Shown here piece by piece: positions 20,981 to 33,129 of a DNA stretch of 64,000 bases. Source of the DNA: Talaromyces rugulosus (taxonomy: Eukaryota > Ascomycota > Eurotiomycetes > Eurotiales > Trichocomaceae); contig NC_049564.1 in the NCBI RefSeq assembly GCF_013368755.1, positions 3,914,001-3,978,000 on the forward strand, read 5' to 3'. A program made the translations under genes and the position numbers. Below the pieces are notes generated by a model. It was given only the letters and a program-made list of their open reading frames with translations. It had not been told where the DNA came from and ran no database searches. Numbering within the stretch: the stretch's first letter is position 1; the number at the start of each line of letters is the position of its first letter.

Positions 20981-22055
20981 TCAAGACAGCACGTCGTCGG
21001 CTGCCATTGCGAGCGCAACCACAGCATGAGCAAAGCAGTACATGTGTTTGTGGTCTGTGATTTTGTACGGGCCGTAAGATGCCAATTTGAGATAAGACTT
21101 TGGGGGGGTCTCCCCTGCCAGGTATTTGGCATAGGCGTCGTCGTAGGTCGCCATTGTAATGAACAGTTGGTGCCGGTCTTGCGAAATTATCACACGCCTA
21201 GAAAGTCAATATTAAGTTGGTTGACTTGCCGGCCATTGAACGCTGCACATCGCGAGCGAATCCACCCGACCATCTCGGCAGTTTCCTGCATTTTGATAGC
21301 GTCATTGTTGTGGTCACGACTCATCTTTTTGGCTTCAAGAATACCAAAAATCTTCCCTCCATCTTTGGATCGTATGATCCCATCGGTGTGACTGTTCATC
21401 ACTACATGTTCCCTAAACTGGGCGGCGAAATGGTGACGGTTGGGAACACATTCAAGACCCACGTCGGGAACAAGGTCTAACAGGTTCTGCAGCAGCAAAA
21501 TAAGAGCAATATTAACCGTTTCTTCATCCTCTGCAGGAGGAGATTATTTTCCCAATAGTCGGTAGCGGTGTATTCGTGTGTTGCCGGCTCAGGGTAAAGG
21601 TTGACTTTGAGGAGAGTTGGTCTCTGTCTTGTCACTGGGCGGGAATCGTCGAGGTTGCGATCCCAGTCGTAGACCCCATTGACTTTGGAAACCAATTCCT
21701 GGGCAACCTTCACTGGCTTGAACGAGCCAAGCCAAATAGGATCACTTTTGCTGACGGTCTCCACAAGCGTATTAGACTCAATCAGCTGCATGTATCTACA
21801 CAGTTCCTGATCGGCATCTACAACTTGCTTGGCATCCAACCATGTGTCCGCAAGACCAAACTGGGCCATGTCATCCTCTAGATCCTGAGCCTCCCTATCA
21901 GGGGTCCAGTAGGCCCGAAATGCGACGAACTGCTTCTGGTTGACCTCAGATCCAGCGCCCATTTCTTCCGAGGGGATGTCGTAGATTCCCAGATGCTTTA
22001 ATCTGGCAGATTGGCAAAGCTTTTCCCACTCTTCTTCACTACCAGGATGAAGAAG
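20981..22055 (-). pseudogene. Decayed fungal PD-(D/E)XK nuclease-like gene
   Basis: Three adjacent minus-strand frames resemble consecutive parts of one uncharacterised fungal protein: 22055-21560 (KQVVDADQELCRYMQL, SKVNGVYDWDRNLDDSRP), about 21545-21200 (DEETVNIALILLLQNLLDLVP, then TDGII followed by IFGILEAKK), and about 21196-20981 (RRVIISQDRHQLFITMATYDD to a stop). The middle part has the D then E-x-K spacing of PD-(D/E)XK restriction-like nucleases. I found no GT-AG pair of suitable phase that joins the three frames, so frameshifts near 21550 and 21200 are the simplest explanation. No start codon precedes the first block; an upstream TGA at 22056-22058 closes its frame. Sequence error would be an alternative to decay. 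Confidence 0.55.
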
Positions 22056-22447
22056 TCAGGGACTGTCAGTTTCGATCTTGGTATCTTATTCTTTCGTGTT
22101 TTTGGCATCTTGTTATTGGTTGTCAACCACAGGAGGATACAAGATGTACGTGGGAACGAGCGAGAAAGGTGATATCATCAAGAGCGCGCAGAGGATCTGG
22201 CAATATACCTTCAGCTGACGGACAAAGAAATCTTCGAAAACACTTCCAAACAGTTCTGTATGAGGCCTGCTGCCCCCAGGGGTATTCACGCTGCAGATAT
22301 TGGTGTCAGCCAGGAGGCCCACTTCTCCAACTTATGCCTTATATATACAGCTCCAAGTCCATTTCTGGAGCTGAATAATGGTGCTACCCGAGTAATCAAT
22401 AGTATTTTACTCTGTCCCTTGTCCTTTGTTTCTTTGTTTTTGTTTTT

Positions 22448-22910
22448 ATGAATGGTGTGAATGGGAACAATGGTGTGAATGAGAACAATGGTGTGAATGG
22501 GATAAATGGTGTGAATGGGAACAGTAGTGCAGAACAGGAGTGGGAGCACAGCAGTATTGGCAGCAGTATTGGAACAACGGGAGTCCAACGGAGCAGCATT
22601 TGGAGCAGAGCAGCATTGGAACAGAGCAGCATTGGAACAGCAGTGTTGGAACAGAAGCGTTTGGAGCAGCTAGAACAGGGAAGCAGCTTTGGAATGAACA
22701 TAGAAGCAGTTTAGGAACAGAGCAACATGAACAGTGTAAATAGTGTGAATAGTATGAATGGGATCAGTGTAAACAGTGAGATTGGTGTGAAGGGTATAAA
22801 CAGTGGGATCGGTGTGAACAGTTGCAATAGTGGGAACAATGGGATCGGTGTGGACAATGGCGGTGTGAACAATAGTGTGAGTAGTGTGGATGGTCTGAGA
22901 CAGTGTGAGA
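22448..22910. repeat. Minisatellite-like degenerate tandem repeat
   Basis: Three blocks of related short units. The first and third are built of GTGTGAATGGGAACA-like units (about 22448-22530 and 22725-22910), the middle one (about 22530-22700) of GGAGCAGAGCAGCATTGGAACA-like units. The result is a simple-sequence open frame rich in Asn, Gly, Val and Ser, which I do not regard as a gene. Confidence 0.8.
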
Positions 22911-23073
22911 CAGTGGGAGGACCCGTGAAGAACTCCTGAACAACCTGTTAACTCAGCAGTGATAAGATTTCTTCTGCCTGTTACTCCCTAGTATCTTGGT
23001 TCCCCAGCATTTCTCCCACTTCTCAGCATTTGTCATTCTCATCATTTCAGTGTTCTGGGTGTTTCTTCTCAAA

Positions 23074-24236
23074 ATGCCATTTCAAACCACAAAAGCACGA
23101 ATCCTTTCCGCCTGCTTCCAAAGCTTCACTCCCAAGAACGAACAAAAACGCCAACAAATTGTTAGAGAGCTTGAAATCATTTATCTAGAGATTGAGAGAA
23201 ACCGCTGGGGCTATTGCTATGATGCACATGACCTTGAGCTGTACAATATCGTATTTCGTGGACTTTCACTCGATAAAACCCCCACTGAAAACGAAGACAC
23301 TTTTTTCATTCCCATGGCCAAGGAAGACCTGGATAAGTACCCGCCAGATCTTGCTCATGAGGATACAAAAACGACGGTTGAACGGTTACACCGTATCTGG
23401 GACGAAGGGGATTATCCAGATTGGGCCAAAGGACGTCACCCAGCCAATCGACTCAATGACCGACAGACTGATGCAGAACGACTATGCAAATTCATGAGAA
23501 AGCAGTTTGTTGAAATAAAAAGAAATGTTCCAAATAGCACAGATCGGACTACACTACCCACAGTTTCTGGGTGGATTCGCACGTGAGTCAATGAGCCAAA
23601 TTTAGGACCAAGAAAAGTAAACTAACAGGAACCATTACGGTACAGATGTTACGGTGGCGCTCTGATTGATGAAGAGTTATGCAATGATCTATTTGACTCG
23701 TCTATTTACAGTCTCCATGACCCCCTTAAGGCAAGCAATGGCCGCCCACACGCAATGATCAGCATATCCCAGGGCTACGAATCTCGCAACGAAGGGCTTT
23801 ACCGTCATGAACTCCTCGCAATTCTGGCTGTCATAATATCCCAGTTCAAGAAGCCTTCGCTAAAGAAACACAAAGTCATACCAGTAGGGGGTTCTCGTAT
23901 ATTCCGCGCAAATTCCCAACATCTCTAATCAGGAGGATCCTATAGGTCAAGGCGATATCGTTTACTGGACAGGATGGCCGCCTCATTGAGGCTCATTACA
24001 ACAGCAGCATTTCGCGTCTCATTTTCCGCGCGTCCGATCTATTCGACTTCTCGTCTTACGAGGTGGCGATGAAAAATTCCGAGCCATTCCTGCGCCATAT
24101 GGCGAGCGAAAGCACGGGCAAAACAGAAGCTCTGAAATCTAAGTTGAAGTGGTTTTCTTGTCCTTTTTTCTTTTCCTACTTCCTTGTGATCCTTCTGATC
24201 ACACTCACGCGTCATTATTTGGCTCAGAGGTGGTAG
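23074..24236 (+). CDS. Uncharacterised fungal protein
   Basis: Three exons (23074-23582, 23646-23883, 23946-24236) join in frame to 345 residues. No catalytic motif is recognised. The pattern of an N-terminal charged helix region, a central RNEGLYRHELLAILAVIISQF block and a HYNSSISRLIFRASDLFDFS block looks like a conserved single-copy-per-paralogue fungal family, but I cannot name it. The C-terminus ends in a strongly hydrophobic stretch (FFFSYFLVILLITLTRHYL) that could be a membrane anchor or an unspliced continuation. The leader is also open upstream, but the ATG chosen is where charged, protein-like sequence starts. It lies in the accessory AT-rich stretch next to the decayed nuclease-like gene. 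Confidence 0.6.
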
Positions 24237-25506
24237 ATCATTCGGCTTGTAATAGGGTAAAGGTGTCAAACTGAAATTACTACCACTTACAAGAACCCCC
24301 ACAGAGGGTTCCCTTTTTAGGGTAGTGGTAATTCAGTCTTACAAAAGGACAATTATTATTTGATTACAACAGATTATCCTGAAAATCATCTTATATTAGT
24401 ATGGTGCAAGACGCAGTGTAGCCAGGCGCTTTTTCAAATTTTCAGTCCAGTGGGTCATATCACACAGCAAAAAGGCACAATAGACAGATAACGCAAATAT
24501 GCCACGTAAAAATGCAAAGTAAACAATCTAACCCAGATACAGCTTAATTTTCTCTCACCCTGGCTATTAATTTTGAAGCTATACGCACCTCAGGCCACCA
24601 GCCCTGAAACTTTACCGGATCTGGTGAAGTTCCACCAAACCCTTGGGCACTTCAGCCCACTTGTATCTCTGGCTGTCTGATTAGGCCATTCTCGGTCCTG
24701 CAATCATGGCACAATAGAAATGTCTGTGAAGAGATGTGGTGGCCTGTAGGCAGAAGAACTCATATCATTGACCAGATTTGGACTAGCGCACGAGCCGCCC
24801 CACACTTACCAAATCCTCAAAAAATCCATAAGATTATCTAGGGCTCACTCTTAAGAGGCTATGGAAGCTGAAGTACTGTATGTTTTATGAAATCAAAAGC
24901 GAATTTTCTCATTTTAACCTAGGAAACCGTCATTCAGAGACTGAACGCTTGACACAGTTCAAAATACAGTCTGATAAAAACTCAACGTATGTTTTCACTT
25001 TCCAGCATGCCAATCTGCCGCTATCTGACCCTGATCTGACAGAGCCCCTTCCAGGTCTAGCCCTGAAGCTTTGCCTTATGGCAGCGACTCCACCAAGACA
25101 TTGAGTGTCAAAAGAATGATTAACCCACAGCCAATCGATAGGCAACTAGCTACATCACCGTTGTTTCTTTTTCCTCTAACAGCATCAATTGATCGGATCT
25201 TCCGAAAATTCAAAATGTTAAATGACAAGCTCAAGAACATATGCCAAATTACTGAATCCATCAGTTATTATACACAATAAGAGTACGAGGAAATGCTCAA
25301 TCCAGAAGAAGAAGAAGAAGAAGAAGAAGAAGAAGAAGAAGAAGAAGAATGCTTAACCGAATGATATATTTCATTCCCAGTAGTATCCAGAAAATTGGGT
25401 ACTTGCGCCAAGCCAAAAGAAGAAATCAAATCAAATCGTAAAATCATAAGGTACAAATCTACATCACCACTATGTTCTAGATAGTCTTTCCTTGGAAGAG
25501 TGGTAC
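24237..25506. other. AT-rich gene-free stretch
   Basis: No gene recognised. It includes an imperfect hairpin at about 24270-24338 (CTGAAATTACTACCAC facing GTGGTAATTCAG) and two related segments, at about 24600 and 25055, that share AGCCCTGAA(A/G)CTTT(A/G)CC. These may be remains of mobile DNA; no coding part survives. Confidence 0.35.
25305..25349. repeat. (GAA)15 microsatellite
   Basis: Fifteen uninterrupted GAA units about 160 bases beyond the stop codon of the STE11-like gene. Confidence 0.95.
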
Positions 25507-28353
25507 TCATGGTACAGGCATCTCAAGGAATGGGCTCTGTAGCAGATCATCAGCATCGGGTCGCTTCTCGTGATCTACCTCAAAGGTCGCTTCCAAAAAT
25601 GCCCGAGCCTCCTTGCTTGCATGATCCGGTATTGTGGGCTTAGCTTGGTTATTGCCAATGGCGAATATGGCTTGAAGTTGACTGCAATCAGGGAAAGGAT
25701 GAGCTCCGATAAACATCTCAACGACCAAGCACCCCAAGCTCCAAATATCAGCCTTTTTGGTATGAGCTGTTTGACGAACAACTTCGGGCGCCATCCAATA
25801 AACACTTCCCTGCAAAGATGGACGATGCAAGTGACCCCTACCACCGACAGCGCTGGGGCCCAGCATCGCCGACGCTTCAACGCGCTTGGAAATACCGAAA
25901 TCGGATATCTTAATACCACCCTTATTGTCCACTAAAATGTTCGCACCCTTGATATCACGGTGAATGATGTCACGGCTATGCAAGTAAGACAACCCCGCAA
26001 GAATTTGACGGACAAAGTTTCGTATCAATGGCTCTTGGAAATTATGATATTGCTTCAACATCTCAGCGATAGAGCCACCAGGGACGTACTCCAAGAAAAT
26101 ATTCAGGTTGTGGTCGTCTGCAGATGTGCCGAGATACTGGACGATGTTGGGGTGGTGCATACCCTGCAGGAGCTCGATTTCGTGTTTCAGCGCGGTAACC
26201 ATGGTGTTCTTCCTCTTATCAAACTCCGTGCCTTTGGTTGCCGAGGGAAGGTCAACCTGTTTTACAGCCATAAGCTCGCCAGTAATCGAATGAAGAGCAA
26301 GGAATACGCTTCCAAACGATCCCTCTCCTATCAAGGAGCCCTTCATCCAGTTCTTGGCAGCGAAATTGTCACCAGTCAGGAAGTCTACTAGGCCGGCATC
26401 GTCGTCTTCTTCATCCTCGGCCACAATCAGGCTCAAACGCTCACTCAGGGAGCCTCCACCATCAGTCGCTGCGATGCTAAGCGACTCATCCATAAAGCTT
26501 GGCTGCAGTGAACTATGATCACTAACTAACGGGTCGGAGCTGCTCTCAAAAGACACATATGACTTGCGGTCCGGCTCAATTGGTGATTCTTCCTGAAGCG
26601 GCTGCAAAGAACTAGAAGCGATCGAATCACGGTACGAAGTTTGGGGGAGACTGAATTTGGAAACCGAAAGCGGCCGAGCTGCGCGTGTCAACTGGCCTCC
26701 AGTGAGCCATTGGTCGGCAATGCTGGGGATTGGGGGAGCGTCCTTCAAGCTAGACGCAAAGCTGATATTGCTGACAACACTAAGACGGCTGGCAGCTCGA
26801 CTGAGTCGTTGAGACCTCCGCACAGAAAGGCGCATGGTCTTTTCAATGTCTTCCCGTTGGTGACTTGGAAAGTATGATGTCAATTCATGAATGATCATCT
26901 CACTAGGAGGTCGGGCGCCGAAAAATGATCGTAATTTCGACGAAGAGGCACGGTCCATGTTCGCAGATGTCGGAGAAGGTTCATAATCATCGTTTAATGG
27001 ATGCATTGGGGACATGGGCTGCTTAATGTTATGCCATGGCTCGCCTGTGAGCTGCTGAATCTTGAGTTGGTTGCGAGCGTTAGAGCTACTCAAGGCGTTC
27101 AGGTGTGCGGCTTGGCTTTCGTCGATAGCTAGCTGTGAGGCACGACGAAGCTCGTCTCCATCAGGCTCGCCAGCATGAATTTTCCTCAGGATGAGACGGC
27201 CACGCTCCGACTTATTTGCCCCGTCGCAAATTTTCATGATTTCAGAGTCCGACAAACGCCTGCAATTTGCAGGTGTTGGGTCTAGGCCATCAAGAACGTA
27301 GAAGCAATAGTTGCGCCACTGAGTCTCGGAAAGCTGCAATTTTCTGAGTACATGGATCATGACTTCCTCGGGCGACTTGCAGCCCTTTACGTTCAAAGCC
27401 TTTGTCTGTCCGCCAGTATAGATTACCCGAATAACCTGCGAGTTAAAAGACAACGAGCCCATGGTCAAGCCGTCGATGCTCGAGTTTTGCCGCAAGTGAA
27501 GAGAAGCATGGCCGGGGTCACCAGGTGTTGTAGGGCGACGTCCTGACCCTGATCCAGCAGAAGACGGATGACTTAGGTAGCCTGAAGCATCCCGCCTCGT
27601 ACCATCTATCGGACTTGCTGCGACATATCGAAGTCCTCGGGCTCCCCGGTCGTCCATCGCCAAGGGCGACGACGGCCGTGAATATGACCTTCCGGTAAGT
27701 GGGTGCAGTCGGGAGCTGGAATTATACAAGTCGGACGATGGTGCGTAAGCCGTGGCCTCAAGAGATGCGAGTGAATCCTAGGAAGGTAGTTAGCATGCTG
27801 AATATAGAAGAAAGAGAAAAATCCAAGGAGACTGACTAGATTGAGTCTTTTGCGGTTGATGAGTGCCTTGTTCCTTAGTTGTTTGATAGCGATGAAGATT
27901 CGCACCCGATCGCCGATCTTTTTAATGCCCATCTCTTGCAAAATCTTCTGGTCACATTCCAGAAGATTATCACCGTTGAAATTGTTCTCTAACCAGCGAT
28001 CAGCAACAGCGTCGTAATTGTGGATGGAAAGGAGGACGTACCCTTAAATAAAGAATCGTATTGGCCGCAACGTATGCTATGTAACCATTCGCTGACTTTC
28101 TTCTCGTCCCAAGATCTGACAGATGCACAGTCAGTACCAGCAGAAAACTAACTAGAGACTTTGCTTACCGAACTGAGTCCAACCCATCGTTGCCGTCTGA
28201 GAAATCCGACTCGGTCGGGCTCATATACAGACCAGCATCGTTTGAGGTCATCGTTGTCCCCGTCTTAAGCGAAGAACCTGTATTATATGAATTCCCTGAA
28301 GACGAGCTAAGCCCCAGAGAAGGCTGGTACGGGGGCTTCGATGGAGCCAACAT
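25507..28353 (-). CDS. steC: STE11/SteC-type MAP kinase kinase kinase
   Basis: Four exons (28353-28169, 28115-28042, 27988-27837, 27777-25507) give 893 residues. Domains in order: a Ser-rich N-terminus; a SAM domain at about 62-130 (SWDEKKVSEWLHSIRCGQYD, ILQEMGIKKIGDRVRI); a Ras-binding-like domain at about 245-345 (QVIRVIYTGGQTKALNVKGC); a long Ser/Pro-rich linker; and a protein kinase at about 615-890 with GEGSFGSVFLA, the ATP lysine in MAVKQVD, HRDIKGANIL, ISDFGISK and GSVYWMAPEV. It is the top kinase of the pheromone/filamentation MAPK module (STE11-STE7-FUS3) and would bind a Ste50-like adaptor through SAM. The symbol follows the Aspergillus orthologue. Confidence 0.95.
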
Positions 28354-29871
28354 TGTCGGGGGTTATCTGGGTAGTTGGCGAGACCGAAGAAGTGGACGTT
28401 TCAAACAGCGGACAAATAACCAAGGTACGGCCTCGCCTCCCTGCGGCCAAAGCCAGTACCGATATAGCGTGTGCCGAGAATAAGCAGGGTTGACTAAAGG
28501 CGACAAACGAGCATGACCACGGGTAATCTTGCTGCTGCTGATGATGACGGCGATGTTGTTCTAATAATCAAGAATCACGAATCAAGAATTTCGCGCAACT
28601 CCAAATGCGCGGGGCGTCTAACTCGAACAGGGGATGCTGGTGACGGTCGATGATCTCGGGGATTCGCAAGCGTGCTGTGTGTTGGGTTCGTGGTGTTTCT
28701 GTCCCCGCGGTCGGCCAGAGAGAACAAACAGCGTCAGCGTCTCAAACGCCGGGCGCGATGAGGAACGGCGGAGAGCGGCGTGGTGATGGAAATATTGAGA
28801 AATATTGGCAGTCGCGATGAGTGCAGACGAAGAGGGAGAGATGCAGAGAAGATGAGTGAGAGAGGGGAGGACAGAGAGAGAGGAAAGAAGGCGGCCGGGT
28901 ACGGCTTTCGGGCAGGGAAAGAACGAAAATAGCAAGATAGCTGAAACAGCCTGTTTTGGGGCTAGTGCGGGCCGGAGCTTCGCAGGCAAATAGTTCCCAT
29001 CTCACGCGGGATATTATTGTTATTATTCTTGTTGTTGTAGTTATTATTATTCTGCTAGTGACTACATAGGAGTAATCGTCTCCCGGGCGTCCGTCATCCG
29101 GCGGCCACCCGTCCACGTGTCTCGCCAGTAATCTTGAAACATTGTGAAACTAGGTTGAAACTTCCCTGCTGTGTCACGCCCAACCAGCTTTCTTGGTTTA
29201 ACATCAGCCATCTACAGGGCTTCTTTTCCCGGCAGATGTATTTATATCGCAAGAAACACTTGGTGTTTAATGCTGCTGCGACTACAGTCACAGGTGCATG
29301 ACGATGGGGCGATTGCTTCGCTATCAAAGCACAAAGGCTGATGCATGTATTAAATGCTCAACACCTCAAGTGCTAGCTGCTTTGTGTGTTTGATTGGACA
29401 TTGATTGATAGAATCCAATGTTATTTTTAGAACATAGAACATAGAAACTATCAATTAAATCTAGATGTGTGGTATTATATTGATCAATTTGTAGCAACAC
29501 TGAAACTAGAGGCATGATAGTACGTATATATATATCAACATAGTCAATATACCAGACATGTTTAAGCAACGTCGAATAATATTAAACACATGTAACCAAT
29601 ACAGTACTGTATATATCAGGGGAAACAAGTAGAATAATAACAATAACAACAACAACAATAATACAACAGCCCTGCTCGTTAAAATGTTGGTTAAGACCAG
29701 TTAGTCCGAGGAAGGAGCAGCCCCCTCACCAAAAACCAAAAACCCCACAGCCCGTCGCTTTCCCCGCTCAAACCCCCCAAATGCTTCACGCTTCGCAAGC
29801 GCTGCCGAGTCAAACCCTTTCTGGGGACACTTTCAGGCGCTCCAGCACAACCACAGCAGGACCATTCGCCC
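28354..29871. promoter_or_regulatory. Divergent spacer upstream of STE11 and the C2H2 regulator
   Basis: About 1.5 kb with CT-rich leader-like sequence near 28750-28900 and AT-rich sequence with TTATTATTATT-type runs at 29020-29060 and AACAACAATAAT-type runs at 29640-29665. A long 5' leader for the kinase gene is likely. No coding gene seen. Confidence 0.4.
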
Positions 29872-32663
29872 ATGGAGGCTGATCAGGAATCGCCAGGCAA
29901 GGTGCGCAAGAAGACTGCCGCGCCGCACCGCAAGTCCTTGTCGTGCGAATACTGCCATCGCTCCTTTGCGCGGCTGGAGCATCTCCAACGCCATCTCCGC
30001 ACGCGTCAGTTTTTTCTCTCCCCTCCCAGCTTCAGTCGCACGCTCCGGCCCAATGCCATCGAGTCCTAGCTGACCTGCCGCCTGTAGACACCAAGGAAAA
30101 GCCCTTTTCATGCGACATCTGCTCCAAGTCGTTTGCCAGAAGGTAGGCGTGCAACCCCTGCTGTCGTGCAACGGGTCCGCGGATCGCTAACAGAGTGCGC
30201 TCTCGCGGACACAGTGATCTTCTTGTCAGACATGAACGTCTGGTACACCCGGCTGAAGCTGCTGCTCATCGCGGCGAGCGCCGTGTTGCAAATGACGCCC
30301 ACGACATTGCATCCAGTCCGGCTTCTTCGATGATTCAGTCGGTGCATCCGGAATCACGCATGCTGGACATGCATGACTCAGTCCCTGGCGTGCAAGTTCA
30401 CCATGCTCCTCCGCCTCCTGCGCCTGCTCCTATTGTAGAGCAAAACCAGTTTAACCCGTCTTGGGGCTATGATCTCAATTTGCTCTCTCATGCCGCCAGC
30501 CATGTAGCTCTGGAGAACCAGCAGGAATTGGCTCTGGACTCTGTCCGGAAGCCGCCCCCCCAGGCTGCTCCACCGCCGCAATTGCAGCCGCCAGTACATG
30601 AAAAAAGCATTGCAGACACATACGGAGTCGAGCCGTCGATCCTTGATCTTGCTGACCTAGGTGATCCTGTCCAGGATTTCACCATCTTTTTAGAGAGTGT
30701 CGGCATGTCGTCCGACTGGGATTCCGGCGTGTTCTCGTCAGTCGAGACAGACTCGCTGTTACCCAACACCCTTCCGTTTGAATCAAAACCGCCAGTGCGG
30801 GAGTTTGCGCCCCAAAGATTCAACAGTGACCTTTTGAGTGAACAACGGGCAGCAGCAGCAGAGGAAACCCCCTCTTTCTCAAACTTTGGCTCTCGACTCC
30901 CCTCTTTACAGCCCGAGCCTCAGGAATCCGAGGAGCGCACGAGCTTGCTGGATGATCCTACAAATCCGCGGCCTGCATGGGACATTTCAAATGCAGATAG
31001 ACAGCTGTTTGTGAGCAGGCTGGATGAATTTGCGCATGTTCTGCCTCGCGGCTTCATACCTCCTTCAAGACACGCATTATCGCGCTTCATTGCTGGTTAC
31101 ATTAATGGACTCAACGAACATCTTCCATTCATCCACGTACCCACCCTTTCGATCGTACGAAGTCCTCCAGAACTCACCCTAGCTCTGGCAGCGGCCGGTT
31201 CACATTATAGATTCGAAAACACCCGGGGGGCCGAATTATTCCACGCCGCCAAAGCAGTTCTATTTGAGCGTCTTCGCCGAAGAGACTCGAAACAAACTCC
31301 GATGCCGACGTGGGATATTTATGTACCGAGTTCACTCTCTCAAAGGAGCTCAATCGCATCGAATACTCCAAGCAGCCCCTTTCAGGCACATAAATACCCC
31401 CTTCAACTCGACCATATGAACTATGTGATGGACGAGTCAGACGCCCACATGGAGATTATCCGCACATTTCTCCTGCTTACTGTCTTTGCCTCCTGGGAAC
31501 GACAACCAGAACTCCTACGGGAAATCCTTGCATTGCAAAGCACTCTGGCCAGACTGGTTCGCGAACACGGCCTTTCAGAGCCGATTCCAATTCCTGACAA
31601 CAGCCTCAGCTGGGACGACTGGGTCCGGCTAGAAGGGAATAGACGCACAAAGCTAATTGTTTACTGTTTCTTCAACCTGCATTCCATCATGTACAACATA
31701 CCCCCTCTGATACTAAACTCGGAGCTCAAGTTGAAGCTTCCTTGTTCTCACGATGTTTGGAAGGCAAACAGTGCGGCTCAATGGCGGCGCGTCTACCGTT
31801 CTCGCTATGACTCGACGATTACATTTCAAGAGGCATTCGCAAAGCTATTCCTCAAGCCACCACCATCATACCCGCATCCTATATCGCCCCTTGGGAATTA
31901 TATACTTATCCATGCCATCATACAGCAGATTTTCTTCGCTCGTCAATTATGTCTCTCGGCCCCCCTCATGCAGAGCCATAGTCTCCGCCCCGATGATTCG
32001 TCAATAATGGACAATGCCTTGAGTGCTTGGAAAGCAGGCTGGAAGCGAACGCCTGAATCTAGTATCGATCCCCAAAATCCCGCAGGTCCTATTGCCTTCA
32101 CCTCAACTGCACTTTTGGGACTGGCCTACATACGGCTCCATGTAGATTTGGGCCCCTGTCGGCACTTGGTGACCCAGGACCCTTTGCAGATTGCCAGGGC
32201 TTTGCAGGAATCGCCACCCATTGTACGCAGTCCAAAGCTTATCATGGCGCTTCTTCATTCTGCCCACGCGCTGTCCATTCCTGTCCGACTTGGTATTGAC
32301 TTTGTGGCGCGGACTCACTCTTTCTTTTGGAGCATTCAACATTCGCTGTGCAGCTTAGAGTGTGCATTTCTCTTGAGCAGATGGCTTATGTCTATTCCAC
32401 TGACTCAGAATGAGCAAAAGCTTTCCGATCATGAGCGGAAATTGTTGCTGTGGATCAAGAGCATGATGGACGAAACTGACATGGCAGTGGCACCATCAGA
32501 TGGGCTTGACCTAGACTTTATCCATGATCCGATCAAAGTCAAGCAACTCAGCGTTGCCGTGGTTCGTGTCTGGGCCCGGACGTTCAAGGGAAATACGAGC
32601 TGGGCTATTGTTGATCTGGTTGGATACAGTCTTGAAGCATACGCAGACCTCTTGGAAGGTTGA
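29872..32663 (+). CDS. C2H2 transcription factor with fungal_trans domain
   Basis: Three exons (29872-30004, 30088-30142, 30215-32663) give 878 residues. The introns split two N-terminal C2H2 fingers that read LSCEYCHRSFARLEHLQRHLRTH and FSCDICSKSFARRSDLLVRHERLVH when joined. A long disordered Pro/Gln-rich linker follows, then a fungal-specific regulatory domain from about residue 290 (SRLDEFAHVLPRGFIPPSRHALSRFIAGYINGLNEHLPF, HAAKAVLFERLR). This architecture is shared with AmdX/Klf1-like fungal regulators, but I cannot assign an orthologue. The single-exon reading would miss the fingers; the splice donor GTCAGT and acceptor CTGTAG reconstitute the standard HTKEKP inter-finger linker, which strongly supports the model. 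Confidence 0.9.
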
Positions 32664-33129
32664 TTTTTTTTTTTTTGAAATCCTCTTCCTGAACAACAAA
32701 CTATTATTCCTTTTCATATCATATTTTGATCTTTGATACCCACTGATGCATCACGTTTGACGCTGACTGCAAACTACACCCATTTACCCCCTTTTTTTTT
32801 TTTTAACTCTTTTGACTTTTGTTGCGGATTTCTCTTGTACAACGTATGCAAACGACCAACTTGGCTTGAATGTTTGATTATGATCAAAACTGTCTGGAAT
32901 TTGGACTTCGGTTTCTCTTCTATCTATGCAACGATTTATGCAGCTATTGGACGACGACGACATGATGTGGGAGGGTTTATTCAAAGTGCGCAGAGGTTAG
33001 CTTGTTATTTTATTTTTGTTACTTTATTGTTTATTGTCCATATAAGCCATTGAACTAGTTCGGTTTTTCTTCTTTAACCAATTTTTCTCCAGAACTGTAT
33101 AGATCAATTGATATACGTATGGGCAACTC
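32664..33129. other. Convergent intergenic stretch
   Basis: Lies between two 3' ends; contains poly-T tracts near 32664 and 32792. No gene seen. Confidence 0.4.

Noticed and set aside
21178..21240. A short intron joining the last two blocks of the nuclease-like gene
   Set aside because: The only GT-AG pair here is about 25 bases, too short, and gives the wrong phase.
22448..22910. CRISPR-like or protein-coding repeat array
   Set aside because: Units are short, degenerate and contiguous with no unique spacers, and the organism is a eukaryote; the open frame is a by-product of the repeat.
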